64,000 nt of DNA from Tillus elongatus (taxonomy: Eukaryota > Arthropoda > Insecta > Coleoptera > Cleridae): assembly GCA_964006375.1 (NCBI GenBank), contig OZ023269.1, positions 64,228,029 to 64,292,028 of the forward strand, written 5' to 3'. The notes below the pieces were generated by a model, which saw nothing but the letters and a program-made list of their open reading frames with translations, had not been told where the DNA came from and made no database searches. Below, piece by piece: positions 32,370 through 45,279 of this stretch; positions within the stretch are counted from its first letter, which is position 1; every line of letters starts with the position of its first letter. The position numbers and the translations under genes are program-made.

Positions 32370-35300
32370 GGACCGAGGACCCCGCAGTTTCCGTCACACG
32401 AACCCTCGGAAACAGCCGTCGTAACAGACAACCGACCGTTTATGGCGATAAGCATCGCCGAAGGCACCTCGAAGCGCTGGTGGACACCGGGGCCACGCGC
32501 TCATTCGTGGGTGGCAAAGTGGCTGATTATTGACACTCGAAAAGCATCCCCGCGATCCCCATAGGCGACGTGGCCACCCGGGTCCCTGACGGCAATGCCA
32601 TAAACATTAGACAGGCCTACGACCTGGTGATGAGGATTGGCTCGCGGACTATCAGACGCCGTATGCTGTATTTACCCACATTGCCAGTCGATATTCTCTA
32701 CGGAATGGACATCCTGAAGGAACACGGGTTTGAGGTAGACCTCCGTACCGCTCAGTGCCGACTAGGTGGAGAATTGATACCGCCCACCATCGCAGATTGT
32801 ACACAGCTTACTGCTGTGGAACAAGTATCAATCAAAGGCTCTTCCTTGCCACACTTATCTGCCGTCGAACAGCAGGGGCTCCAGCAATTCCTAGCTGACA
32901 AATTGCCCGCTTTTGCGGATATCAAAGGTCCTACTCACCGGATACAACACCGTATACGGCTTGCTAAGACTGCGCCTATTATGCAAAGGTATAGACCCCG
33001 TAACCCTAAAATGCAGGAAGTAATCATTGAAGAGGTGGATAGAATGTTAGCGGAAGGTGTCATAGAGCCGTCGTCTAACCCCTGGAGCTCGCCAATCGTG
33101 ATTGTCAAAAAAAAAGATGGTACCCTACGCTTCTGCATGGATTTCCGCAAAGTAAATGACGTATCGGTAAAGGACGCGTATCCCCTTCCGTACATATCGG
33201 CCATATTAGACAAACCGAGGCGAGTTAAATATATCACCAGCCTCGACCTGCGGCAGGGATACTGGCAGATACCGTTGGCGCCGGAAATTCGACCGATCAC
33301 GGCGTTCACCGTCCACGGAAGACGCTTATTCCAGTTCAGGGTGATGTGCTTCGGACTCCACTCGGACAGCGCGACATTCCAACGTCTATTGGATAGGATC
33401 ATAACTCCTGATATGGACGACATCGCGTTCGCCTATTTGGACGACGTAATTGTGTTGGCAGAGACCTTCGTACAGCACCTGAACAACCTCCGTGAAGTAT
33501 TTCGCCGACTCCGTGACGCTAACCTGCAGCTAAACCCAGACAAGTGCCACTTTTGCCGCCATTCTCTCACATAACTAGGACACGTGGTGAATGAGGAGGG
33601 AATACACACCGATCCGGATAAGGTGACGGCGATTCGCGCCATGCCCCTGCCGAACAACGTCCGTAGCCTACGTAGGTTTTTGGGAGTTTGCTCGTGGTAC
33701 CGAAGGTTCGTGAAGGACTTCTCGCGAGTAGCAGCCCCACTAACCAGGCTCCTAAAGAAGAATGAAAAATGGGGTTGGACCGTACACGAACAACAGGCGT
33801 TTGACGACCTAAAGACTGGACTTACCGAGGCCCCAGTGTTAACGTGCCCAGACTTTACGAAGCGTTTGACGTTACAAACCGACGCCTCCAACGACGGACT
33901 GGGTATAGCGCTAACAGAAAACCTGGAAGATGGGGAACGAATAATAGCGTATGCCAGCCGTACTCTGACCGACCCGGATTGTAACTACTCAGTAACCGAG
34001 AAAGAATGTCTGGCCATAGTGTGGGGCATAGAAAAGATGCGGCCGTATTTAGAAGGATATAGTTTTACCGTAATAACCGACCATATGTCCCTCCGATGCC
34101 TACAGTCAATCCGCAGCCCTTCAGGAAGGTTGGCACGCTGGAGGGTGTCCCTCCAGCAATACGATTTCGACATAAAATACAGGAAAGGCGCCATGAACCG
34201 GGTGGCGGACGCGTTATCGCGAATCGCGTCACCGGCTAGAGTAACGCCTGAGGAAAAATGTTCAGCCGGGAAGACGCTCAATGCACATAGTTTAAGAATA
34301 AAATCACAGAGGTGCAGAAGAATCCCGATACGTTTCCGGACTACCGCGTGGAAGGGGGGAAGCTCTACAGGCACTTCTGGGACTTCAACGAGTTCGCCGA
34401 GCCTGCAGTATACAACCCGTGGAAAATATGCGCCCCAAAAAACTTCAGGTCTAAAGTACTGGAACAAAACCATGATGCACCCACCGCGGGGCATTTAGGA
34501 GTCGCCAAGACCATAGCGCGCATAGCCCGCAATTACTACTGGCCCGGCATGTTCAGAGACATCGCACGTTATGTCCGGCAGTGTGTTCACTGCCATGGCT
34601 ATAAGGTGTCACAGCAACAACCACCTGGGAAAATGCAGCCGTTTGTGAGCAGTGGGCCTTGGGAGGTCGTGAGCATAGATCTGGTAGGACCACTACCCCG
34701 ATCCAAGAAGGGCAACTGCTACCTGATTGTCGTGCACGACAGGTTCACTAAGTGGATAGAAGCGAAACCGCTGCGAAAGGCGTCAGCTAAAGCCGTAGCC
34801 GACGTACTTTTCGAACAAGTTATGATGCGCTTCGGGACCCCACGAATAGTCATCAGCGACAACAGTCCCCAATTCACCGGTCGGATATTCAACGGATTGC
34901 TAAAAGAAATGGGCATCAAACACCGTTTAACACCCCCGTATACACCCCAAGCGAATCCCGTGGAGAGAAACAACCGCACGCTAAAGACCACGACATCGCA
35001 GTTTTGTCACAGCGAACAGGCCAGATGGGACGAGAGATTGCCCGAGCTAATGTTCGCCATAAACACCGCGAAACAGCAGTCGACCGGCTTCTCCCCGGCG
35101 TTTCTCAATTTTGGGCGGGAATTGCCGGCATCGAACATGATACCGACCACCGAACCGTTAGATGGAAGCGACGCAGTCGTGGGCGCTCCAGAAATCAACC
35201 GCCAATTAAACCGAGTGGGGAAGTTGCAGGAGACCTTCGAGCTTGTGAAAATCAACCTCGATAGGGCCTTTTCTCAGCAGAGCGGTCAATACAATCTGAG

Positions 35301-35520
35301 GCGCCGCGAGTGGCGATGCGCCGTAGGTGACCGCGTACTACGGGTAGATTGACCGCTGTCTTCGGCACCCCGTGGTTTTGCGGCAAAATTGGCCCCAAAA
35401 TATACTGGACCGTACACCGTGAGTAAAGTCGTGTCGCGGGTGGTCTACGACCTGAAAGACGAAGCTGGCAAGAGGTATCGCAACATCCACATCAAAGACC
35501 TCAAACCGTGCCACCCACCG
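32370..35520 (+). pseudogene. pol: G1 Pol: protease, RT, RNase H, integrase (interrupted)
   Basis: Protease EALVDTGATRSFVGG lies near 32471. A TGA at 32531 follows. RT runs 32570-33574 with RFCMDFRKVNDVSVKDAYPL, FRVMCFGLHSDSATFQRLL (Cys where Pro is usual) and catalytic YLDDVIV. A TAA at 33572 stands where the family has Tyr before LGHVV. RNase H is LQTDASNDGLGIAL to NRVADALSR. A frameshift near 34300 precedes the integrase (34312-35352) with HHCC (GHLGVAKT, CVHCHGYK) and DDE residues (SIDLVGPL, VISDNSPQF, NPVERNNRT). A TGA at 35350 precedes the GPY/F region (KYTGPYTVSKVV). The ORFs between the breaks are otherwise clean. Confidence 0.92.
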
Positions 35521-35883
35521 TCTCTGCTGTTCCCAGTCGACATGAGGAAGAACCCCGTCCGTCAACTACGGGGTGCAGGTGAGCCCCGGTCGAGGTGCCC
35601 AGACCACAACCAGGCACATGCCACGATGCTCCGACTACAGGGAAGTGGTCACGCTATTCCAGACCTTGGGACACAACCGCCAGTAAACGCTGTCGTAAGT
35701 GATCGACCCCAACATAAATTATTGCCTCATAATTAGTGTTAAAATTATAATAGGTTAAGGCTTAGCTAGTAAGGTAAAATTTTTGAGAATTTCAGTGTTT
35801 TGTTATTGTTGTTAGTTGTAGTTAGGTGACGGCCAACAAGTCGGTAAAAAGAAAATATTTGCAAAGAAATATTTTTTTGTACG

Positions 35884-35898
35884 AAGGGGGGGGGGGGG
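35884..35898 (+). promoter_or_regulatory. G1 polypurine tract
   Basis: GAAG followed by about 14 G immediately before the right LTR. It primes plus-strand synthesis. The first LTR base (T on the left) reads G here, possibly a mutation or homopolymer miscall. Confidence 0.75.
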
Positions 35899-37288
35899 GT
35901 AACGAAGTAGATATTTTCAGAACAGCTGTAAATATTAAAAGCGACTGTTCGAAAATAAATATAATATAAATCACACGGGTAAAAATTCTACGCAGTAAAA
36001 ATCATTATTTTATCATTAATATTTCTTAAAAGTACGCATTTTCGAATTATCGCGGCGGAGTAAAAACCTATCTGCAGAAGATAAGGATAAGTTATCTACC
36101 ACCGATTAAGATTTTTCAGCCGGTGACTGCAGAGAAAATAAAGACGAGAGGCAGATATAGTTCACCGTTCGCCGTAGTGTGTTTAAATCTATAACTTGAA
36201 TTCCGCTTCAGTGAATAAAAAGTCTGTTCGTTTAGATTGTAACAAAACGTTAGAATACAGTACCGTTCGTCCCGTTGTTGCATAAGACAATTTTGTATTC
36301 TAATAATTCTGCTGAACGTAGTCTAGGTAAGAACCCTTTAGGCTTCTCTTATTTTATTTAGATATAGCGAATTTTCGGATATTTTTCTCAGTTCCGCGTG
36401 TCTATCCGGTGACGTCGAGATCGCAGGATCTAGCGTAGTTTCCTTCCGTTATCCTATCCCATGATTGTTGGCGTGTCGTAATACCTTCGGGAGGTGATGC
36501 TGTAGCTAACACAGATCTCTCGCCTGTATTGCGTATGGCCGTTCTGATTCGACTCTGGTCGGGACGCTGTAAGTACACAAGCAGACCAAGGTCGAGTCAG
36601 TATATGACAATATCCTTCCACAGGGTGTCCCCCCTATAATCCTTCCCGTTCCTTATCGACGCCCTGACTTCGAGGCGTTTGATCTCGTGGTACCGACTTC
36701 GACAGATAGACGCCATTTTAGCTATTTGAGGAGCGTTTCTCCAATCGACCCACTTAACGGCTGCATCCACCAGTTGTAAACCACAGCACTCAGAGTTTCC
36801 GTCCGCGTGTCTCCCGCATTTCTTCTCCGTGGGGAATAATTCATTTTATTGGCTCGTCACCAGTAACATAACTTGTTTTATGATAAATTAGCGTGATAAG
36901 CACCATTCACATTGTAAGAATACCAGTGGACTGCAACGTTTTATGAGGCAATAAATAGTGTGGAAAGTATATTCAGTCTATATTATAACCGCAAATAAAT
37001 CTGCTGCACCCATACAAACATTCGGAAGGTCAGGGAAATACCGTAGGAACGATTAAAGCCCGCAACCTCGGAGGTATCTACACGGCCTGTTACATCATAG
37101 GCTACCAGACCCTCTCCACAGAGCTATCCAGTCACTCTGACCACAACCGTGGCCAGAGCCTTGTGACGAGGTGGCAGACATCCTAACAGGGAGTAAACCC
37201 TTTCAAAATCTGGCGCCCGGGACCGTTCCCGTAAATCCGTTGATCTGTTCCGCTAAATAATTAACCCCGCAAGTCAGGCCTCGTTACA
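35898..37288 (+). repeat. G1 right LTR
   Basis: 1391 bp, ends CTCGTTACA, nearly identical to the left LTR. Confidence 0.92.
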
Positions 37289-38240
37289 ATAATATTGATA
37301 AGCTTCACCGTCACATGGTAGCTCTTTCTTATTAACACTTTTGAGAACATCAGCAACTCAGTACAGGAAATCACTAAGTCGAATATCAAACTTAAAATTA
37401 GTTAGAAGCTTTAATCTTTCGTTGATGATTTCAACCCGATCTAGTAGTTGTTGAACTGTATGTTCGATTAAATAAAAAGTAACAGTCATCTGAGATTGAT
37501 ACACCTTTACTATTTAGTTTTTAATAGGTTTGATGGTACATATTCCAATATTATCTGGTTCAATCGTATTACCTCTGGTGAACTACTCTTCAACTGCTTT
37601 TTCCAGTGTTAAAATAAGATATTCCCATCTCATGAACCAAATGAGATTGTTATATTTGACTCATATGGGTACGAGTTTGTATTTACAATTTTAATTATAG
37701 GAATCAATCCACCAGCTTTTGGTATATCAATTGCGATACTTAGATATGAATTAATAGTATACCTTGTTTTCAGCAACATTCTACTTGTTTAACCTCATTA
37801 ATATTCTGACATAGAGCCGCATCAATTCGATCCCAATAACAATCTTCACTAAAATCGTTACTAATAGGTCAGAAGACATCAGGTCCACGTTAACATCCAC
37901 ATCACGTGTGGACTCGAAACTATCATCGTAGGTTATGTTAATGCAACCACAACTAACTTTTATGTTTACACTTTTTAATGTTTACATTTGTTTATGTTTG
38001 ACTTGAACTGAGCTTACTGTTGTAAAATTGAATCTTAAGTAGGTTTTGTTGTTCCCTCACCACCACTCTCACTGGTTGTATTTTCCTGCTTGGTTTACTG
38101 TTAAACTTTAAAAATCTATTGCGATCACTTAATACCTTATAATGTATTGTTTTCATCGTCTGATTCGTAACATCCCAAAGAATTCAACATGTTCATGCCA
38201 GACTTCAACAAACTCTTCTACACCGGCACAACCTTCTTTA
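37289..38240 (-). pseudogene. 5' part of the interrupted virus-like ORF and decayed upstream coding
   Basis: The minus strand near 37290-37480 reads KELPCDGEAYQ and, further upstream, MTVTFYLIEHTVQQLLDRVE and INERLKLLTNFKFDIRLSDF, with one stop. Farther on, 37650-37760 reads YLSIAIDIPKAGGLIPIIKI and TNSYPYESNITISFG, a structural-protein-like composition. It is broken many times. It continues across the gypsy element into 29898-29575. The family is not recognised. I infer that it belongs with the KilA-N and PolB pieces. Confidence 0.4.
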
Positions 38241-38499
38241 TCATATTTAAAACTAAGCCCGCTAACAAAATCTATTTATATGCGTGTTCCGACAGGAAAT
38301 AGGAGTGGAAACGAGGTCAAAGTTCTGGCAGGAAATGAGAATTGATATCGCCAGTCTATCGAGGTCACATGCGAGTCTCGACAGGAATTCAGATGTTCCT
38401 GCTACTGTCATCTTGCTGCCACCATCTTGTTTGACATGCTTCCGAGTTCTCCCCAAGTCCCCCATTTTTTTAATAAATAAATATATAAAATAAATAGAT

Positions 38500-39020
38500 A
38501 GATAGTTCATCATCTCTAATTGAGACGAGAACCCCACATGTGTTCTCTTACTTGAAAACTAAAATTTTGGGTTTGCGCATTCCCACATACCATACTTAAA
38601 TTGCACTTGTTGAGACGAGTACGGTGATACTCCACGCATAGGGTCTAACTATACAAATAAAAAAAGTTGGTTTGCGCCTGCACTGCCAACCATATTCTTT
38701 TATGTCATTTTCATAAAAATCAAAATGGTGGGCTCTCTGATTTTGATAGGTTAGCCTAAGTGTCTTTCAAAATTCAAATTTCTTTAATTTTTCACTTCCG
38801 GTCGGCCATCTTGGCAGCCATCTTGGGTCACGTCATCTCATTCTAAATCTCTTGTCACACTCTATCCATGCACCATCTTCGTTTTATCACTTTGACTACA
38901 AACTCAGCAGATTTTTCACTTCTTGTCAGTCATCTTGGCCGCCATCTTGGATTACGTTATCTCAGGTTACAGATATTTTCTCTCTCTATCCAAGCCACCG
39001 CCTTTTCATCTCCTGGCGTC
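38500..39020 (+). repeat. Duplicated CCGCCATCTTGG-bearing repeat
   Basis: Two copies (about 38790-38900 and 38915-39010) share TTTTTCACTTCYKGTCRGYC, ATCTTGGCNGCCATCTTGG, TACGTYATCTCA and TCTCTATCCA. The reverse complement CCAAGATGGCGGCC matches the YY1/Pho-type GCCAT core (AAGATGGCGGC), and TCACGTCATC is CRE-like. Whether they act as regulatory sites is unknown. The flanking 39030-39748 has no clear gene. Confidence 0.55.
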
Positions 39021-39748
39021 ACGCGCATGCGTATTTGTCTGGTGGAGGATGTGAAGGGCTCAGAACATACTATCTATACCTACTAGTAGGTACCGACATA
39101 CAAACAAATACATATGATAACAGCGGCAGGAACAGGTATAAATACAATAGGAACGGGGATACCTACAATGACAATTGTAATATAGAATATGATCCCGTAC
39201 GTAGGAGGGACGGTCAACGAGTAAGGCAGAGCAATATAAGGGAAACGATACGGTTGTGAAACTGAGTAATAGTACAGAACAAAAAGAGAAAAAGAGATGA
39301 AAATGAATATAATGGGAATAAGAAACAAGAGCGAAGAAGGAACAAAGACAATCTTAGATGGTATAATATAGTGGATGACTAAGTCAGCAGTACACAAAGT
39401 CGAGACAGGTCAGTCATATATCCACTAGCTATGGAACTTTCTAACACATTTGGTGAATCGAGTAGCTAAGTGGAGTGTTAGAGACTCAGTAACAAATGTT
39501 CCAGTGCATCGAGCAAGAAACGAACCAGTTCTGAGAAGATACTCCTGTGTGTGCTGAAGAAATATCAGGACATATGGCAGTATTGATTATTTTACTGTAC
39601 CTTTATGTCTCATAGAGGACCTAATTGTCATTATAACTCTGGATAGTTCGGATTCTGATTCTAGCTCATTAGATATCGGAATTATCAAAGTAAAATAAAT
39701 TTAAAGTCTATTAAATCACAAATAACCAATCCATGAAATATAATTAAA

Positions 39749-40590
39749 ATGGCAGTTATCCAAAATGAAACTCCTGTTTTAAGATCAGAGTATCTTAACA
39801 TGTTACCCGTCTTTAGCGGAGAAACAGAACTATTACCGCGATTTATAAATATCGCAGATAAATTAGTTAATAAATTTAATAATTTAGAAAATCTTGAGGA
39901 CTTTCAAAATGAAGATTTGATGTCTAGCATTTTGTCAAAAATCAAGGGTGAAGCTGCCAGAAATATATCCTCTTGTGCTGTCAAAAATTGGACAGATACA
40001 ATATACGCAGATAAAAGACACTGAATGCAAACACGCGCAGAATGATACGCCGTTTGATTTATAACCGTTTACAGCATTTACTCTACACATTGCACTAAAA
40101 TCGAGGCCAATATCTTAGAAGGTTATTTCCGTAAAATTGCAATTCGCATATTATTACGTAGTTTAAGAGAACCGATAGAATCTCTTATCAGGACTAAAGA
40201 TCGCATAGATTTAAATACGGTCTTGTGCATGTTAACAAATTATTTTCAATTCGAAACTAACAAGGATGAAAAACCGAATATACGTCCAGAATTTAGATTG
40301 CAAATCGAGGATGCAAAATTCGCCACCTCAATTAACAAATTATCCTAATAACTTTCAAGCTCCTTTCAATCAAAGGCAAAATTTCCCCAGAGGAAACCAA
40401 TTTCCAAATCAAAATCAAACCAAACGAAAATAGGAAATATTTTAAACCTACACCAATGGATATACTTTCCAAAACACGATTATCGTCAAAATCAGCCAAG
40501 AGCAAACAAGAGCTACACAATATCGAAGAACCTGGCAGGGCCTTCGATCGAGTTTCCAGAAGAAAAAAAAATTTGTTAGGAAACAGTGCA
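39749..40590 (+). pseudogene. gag: E2 Gag remnant
   Basis: Starts MAVIQNETPVLRSEYLNMLP, with the errantivirus-type VFSGETELLPRFI near residue 22. The frame breaks at 40023 and resumes in others (ILEGYFRKIAIRILLRSLRE). Asn/Gln-rich Phe repeats near 40330-40420 recall the C-terminus of errantivirus Gag, which lacks zinc knuckles. Confidence 0.7.
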
Positions 40591-41630
40591 TTGGAAAACC
40601 AAATATCTCAATACTGAATTTAACAGATAATGCCAGGGAACTGCCTTACGTCATCTTGCCCGAAAATAATTTAAGGGCGCTTGTGGATTCAACGAGCACA
40701 AGATCATTTATAAAACCAGAAATTGCAAATATTTTATTTTAGGTCCATTAAAAATGACCCTTTTAAGGTGTGCACGGTACATATAGCGCGTAAATATAGC
40801 GCGTTAGTGCCTTGTTCAAAATGGTTTACATAAATGGAGCACATCACTAAAATGTTACTTATTTAATTTTCATAATAATTTTGATTGCCTTCTAGGCTTA
40901 TATAATTCAAAAGTATTGAACACCATAATATATTTTAAAACTAATAAGCCAATATTGGCAATGGAAAAAAAAATCTTTATTATCATAAATTAGGAAACAA
41001 TGCTCGTTGTACGAATTGTATATTAGTACAACCGAGATCCGAACAGGTAATAAAAATAGATATAAAAAATGTTAAGGAAGGAGATTGATTATTATTATAT
41101 TATATTATTATTATATACCAAAATAAAAAACTTAGAAATACCACAATGCGTTACTAAAGTACGAAATTATAAGGCAATTTGTACTATTCTCAACCAAAAT
41201 TTGTGGTGAATGAACTAAAAGTTCGTGGCATCCCGAGTGGTTGAGTGTGTACACTCACTCACTCAAAGTCAACTCAACTATTCTCAACCCATCGGAAGAT
41301 ACGGTGACTTTAAAATTAACCGAACCAGTATCTGTAGAAATGTTCGATGAATATGAGCAGACGCACAGTTCTAATTTAAACACGTATAATGTAGACAATT
41401 ATAAGTTCGGTTTATTAAAAATTCGCACTAATCACATCAATGCCGAAGAAAAACGCGAAATTTTAATGTGAATAAAAGAATACGAACATATTTTTCATCA
41501 CGAAAATAAACCCCTTACTTTTACTAATGAAATAAAACATATATTATTTCTAAACGTCATAACGTCTGGGTTTAACATGACTAAGGGGATAAATAGAACG
41601 CTTTCACTACCAAACAATTGTTTTATTCTT

Positions 41631-41676
41631 AACCCTACACGTTTCCGCTCATTATTGAGTCATCTTCATGGGTTTA
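41631..41676 (-). ncRNA. Degenerate hammerhead-like motif, left arm
   Basis: Inverted counterpart of the right-arm motif: AACCC/GGGTT stem, ATGAAGA in place of CTGAAGA, GAAACGTGTA. The core C is lost, so it is predicted to be inactive. Confidence 0.45.
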
Positions 41677-42057
41677 GACTAATTCCTGTCTCAGTTACAG
41701 AAAAGTGTAATGTGAAATGTTGCCAAGGCTTGGTTTTCATTTATTATCTTCAGGTTTCCACACGAAAACTGTATAGAACAAGAAAGTAGGAACATCACAA
41801 GACTTGAAGTTATCACAGGATGAATGTAAATTACGTTTATTTTTTAATTTTTAATTTTTATCAGACGACAAGATGGAAGTCTGGATCTTCAGAAATCTGA
41901 CTGCGGACAGTCCACAATCAGATCTTTAAAAATCCATATGTTCCTGCTTTCTGATTCTATACAGTTTTCGTTTGGAAACCTGAAGACAATAGATGAAAAC
42001 CAAACCTTGGCAACATTTAATATAGCACTTTTCTGTAACTGAGACAGGAATTAGTCT

Positions 42058-42102
42058 AAACCCCTGAAGATGGCTCAATAATGGGTCGAAACGCGTAGGG
42101 TT
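42058..42102 (+). ncRNA. Degenerate hammerhead-like motif, right arm
   Basis: Stem I AACCC/GGGTT, core CTGAAGA, stem II GGCTC/GGGTC with wobbles and an extra U, GAA, stem III ACG/CGT, GTA with a cleavage position after 42097. The extra base and wobbles make activity doubtful. Confidence 0.5.
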
Positions 42103-43959
42103 GAAAATAAAACAATTATCGGGTAGTGAAAGCATTTTAATTATCCCGTTTATCAAATAAAACATATAATTGAAACAAAATATGAAATCCTTGTTTACAC
42201 AAAGTGATATCGTTATCCAGAAGTGCATAGACAAGAAGTGCAAACGCAAATAAAACTTCGGGCAAAAAATAATAAGACCATCTTTCTCTCCGTGGTCCTC
42301 TCCTATCTGGATTGTCCCGAAAAAACAAGATACCTCAGGTGAGCGTAAATGGCGTATAGTCATTGACTATATAAAGCTTAACGAAAAAACTATCGGTGAC
42401 AAGTATCCGTTGCCGAATACTACTGAACTATTAGATAAAATCTGCAGATGCCAATACTTTTCCACAGTAGATCTGGCATCTGGGTTTCATCAGATCGATA
42501 TGTTCGAAGATGACATCCTATAAACCTCATTTAACGTAGAGACTGGCTATTACGATTTTCTCATAATGCCAGCTTGAAATATAGTCAAAGTACCTTCCAG
42601 CGGATACTCGATAATATTTTACGCGGAAAACACAACGAAAAATGTCTAAGTTTATCTGAACGATATTATAATTTCTAAAACTAGTTTACTAGAACATATA
42701 TCTCGATTACAAGACGTGTTCTAGAGGTTGAGCAAAGCAAATTTTAAAATTCAATTAGACAAGGCCGACTTCCTAAGAAAGGAGGTAGCATATCTCGGAC
42801 ATGTTGTGACACCATCTGGCGTAAAGCCCAATCCAGACAAAACTAAAGCGGTTAAACATTTCCCTATACCAAAAAATACCAAACAATTAAAAGGGTTCTT
42901 AGGACCTCTGGGATATTACAGAAGGTTCATTGAAGACTTTGAGAAGGTTACAAAATCCCTTAATAAATGTTTAAAGAAAGACGCGATTATATTTATAATC
43001 GCGTATATCTTTTATATTTATAAACAATCCCGATTATTTAAATTGTTTTAACACATGTAAAGAATTATTAATTAACGAACCGATTATTCAATACCCCGAT
43101 TTCACAAAGCCTTTTGTACTGACTACAGATAACAGCAATTTTGCTGTTGGTGCTGTATTGTGTCAAGGAACAATTGGTGTCGATTTACCTTGAGCTTACG
43201 CGTCAAAAACTTGAAATACCTCAGAGACAAATTACTCAACGATTGAGAAAGAATTATTGGCAATTGTGTGGGCTGTAAAATACTTTCATCTATATCTTTA
43301 TGGCAAAAAAAATCAAATAGTAACAGGGTATAAGGCACTTCAATGGCTATTCTCCTTAAAAGAGCCAAATTCTAAATTACTTAGATGGCACCTTAAGCTT
43401 GAGGAGTACCAATACGAAATTTTTTATAACAAAGAAACATTGAATAAAAATGCAAACTTTACCTCGTATGGAATTAAATATTTTAGACGACAATAATGCA
43501 CAACATTCAAGGGCTATATTTAAATATATGGATAATTTTAATAAAGAAATTTAGACTAAAAACATTGATAATCAAGAAACGCAATCTTTAATTGTAGAAG
43601 TCGAAGATATTATAGATAATAATGTGAACGATAACATAACTGTTCATTTAAATCACGAAAACCCTATAATTGGGGTACCAGTAGTGGAGTTAATTTTGGT
43701 AAAAAATCAAATAACTATTTCAGAAGTAAACTTTTCACAATCAGTACCGTTAATTGTAAAATTATTTAAAGATAAGCAAAGAGTGTTAGTACAGTTTTCA
43801 AAGAATAATGCTGAGAAAGAAATTATTCAATTTTTAAAATATAGTGCCAATGGTGAAATATTACTTATATTTTGAAGATCCATTGTATGAAAAATTTAGT
43901 GCCGTTCTTCAGAAAGATTGTAAAAACCCACAAATTAATATGATTCAGTGTAGACAAAA

Positions 43960-44640
43960 CTGAAGATGAAATTGTAAATACGATACAAAATTACCACGAA
44001 TGAAAAACGAATCACAGGGGCATTGACAAAACTGAAAATCGAATAAAAATAAATACTATTGGCCTAATCAAAAGAAGTCTATTTAAATATATATTAATGA
44101 ATGCGAAATTTGTCAGATAACAAAATATGACCGATGACCGTTAAATCTAAAATTTAATGTCACGCCTACTGCCATCAGACCTTTTCAAATATTACATATT
44201 GACTGCATATCACGCGAAAATGAAAAATGTTTAACTATAATTGATTCTTTTTTAAAATATGCACAAGCTTACAAATTAAATCCTGCACAAGCTATAGAAA
44301 TAGTAAATAATTGAATAAAGTACCTTACACACCACTGTATACCAGAACAAGTTATCCTGGATAACGCAGGTCAATTTAAGAGATCTTTACTTAAAGAATT
44401 ATTTGAGCTCCATAAAGTAAAATTACATTTTATTAGCTCACAGCATCCAGAATCTAATGGAATTGAACGATTTCATTATACTCGAATTGAGCATATACGG
44501 CTTTTTAATAAACAAAATGATTAAAAGAAACATGGCATAGAAATAAAAGTAAATTACCTATTGTTGACCTACAATAATACTATACACTCCATAACAAATC
44601 TCAAACCCTATGAAATATTAACTGGTCATTTGTGAACAGA
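43960..44640 (+). pseudogene. E2 integrase remnant
   Basis: Across frames: ATTGACTGC (Asp 1), ACTATAATTGATTCTTTTT, VILDNAGQFKRSLLKELFEL, then SQHPESNGIERFHYTRIEHI with the catalytic Glu. The acidic residues survive in altered contexts; several stops. Confidence 0.65.
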
Positions 44641-45279
44641 TTCCCCCTTTTAATTTAGAAATAGATAAACAAACTGTTTATAACTATATAGGAAACCACA
44701 AAGGGAAAATTAAACTTCTCTATGAGAATTTAAATCAGAAAGTACTCGGAAAAAAAAACAATAATTGAAAAGTGTAACATGAGTAGGGAAGAACTACCCG
44801 AAATTCCGGAACAAGTATTTGTTAAGAACAAACAAAAACAATTGAAAACTAAAAATAAATTTAAACCGGAAAAAATAACTACAGTAAATACCGATTTAAA
44901 AACTGCAGAAATTAATCCTAAGCATCACAATACTCATGAAAAAATTTGTTTATCAAATATCAAAAGGCCAAGAAAACAAACTTATAAGTTCAAAAATCTC
45001 CCAGGTCCCTCTCAATCGGGCAAGGAAAAGCAATAAGGCACATAAGCCCTAACCTTGACTTATTGCCAATCAATTTAGGTCCCGCAATGTTGCAACAGAA
45101 CACACGTTTGTACATTTTTATGATTTAAAACCTTTATACGATGAGTATAATTTAAACACCCAGTATAGTAATATTTGAGTTAGCGTAAATAATAGTATTT
45201 ATAATCTAGAATTAGAAAGCTATGAAAAAATAATTCAATATAACCGTCGTCATATTAGAAATAAGAGAAGTCCTGTGAT

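Larger units (their letters stand above)
29899..37288 (+). mobile_element. Complete Ty3/gypsy LTR retrotransposon (G1)
   Basis: 7390 bp: two LTRs of exactly 1391 bp, a Lys-type primer site, gag, pol and a G-rich polypurine tract, flanked by ATAA. The LTR ends are TGTAACGA/TCGTTACA. The LTRs differ by only scattered substitutions by eye, so the insertion is young. There is no env. Pol carries stops at 32531, 33572 and 35350 and a frameshift near 34300, so this copy is not autonomous. Long LTRs and the Lys primer site suggest the Osvaldo side of Ty3/gypsy (inference). Confidence 0.92.
41530..42168. mobile_element. Inverted-repeat insertion with 14-bp target duplication (Penelope/retrozyme-like)
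   Basis: AAATAAAACATATA stands at 41530-41543 and 42155-42168. Between them two arms (41580-41795 and 41935-42150) are reverse complements of each other, each with CTTTCACTACC, ACAATTGTTTTATT, AACCCTACRCGTTTC, TAGACTAATTCCTGTCTCAG and CCAAGGYTTGGTTTTCAT. About 140 bp of unique spacer separates them. The insertion splits the E2 polymerase. Each arm holds a decayed hammerhead-like core. Confidence 0.8.
40620..43500 (+). pseudogene. pol: E2 protease, RT and RNase H remnant
   Basis: Protease LRALVDSTSTRSFIKPEI is near 40678 (D-T-G changed to D-S-T). RT before and after the insertion reads [36 protein letters not shown] and VYLNDIIIS, where YLDD has become YLND. 42728-43051 continues KIQLDKADFLRKEVAYLGHV and FLGPLGYYRRFIEDF. 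RNase H is in 43100-43496 (VTGYKALQWLFSLKEPNSKL). Many stops. Confidence 0.8.

Noticed and set aside
32935..34494. Minus-strand ORFs of 152-169 codons over G1 pol
   Set aside because: Shadows of the RT, RNase H and integrase frames.
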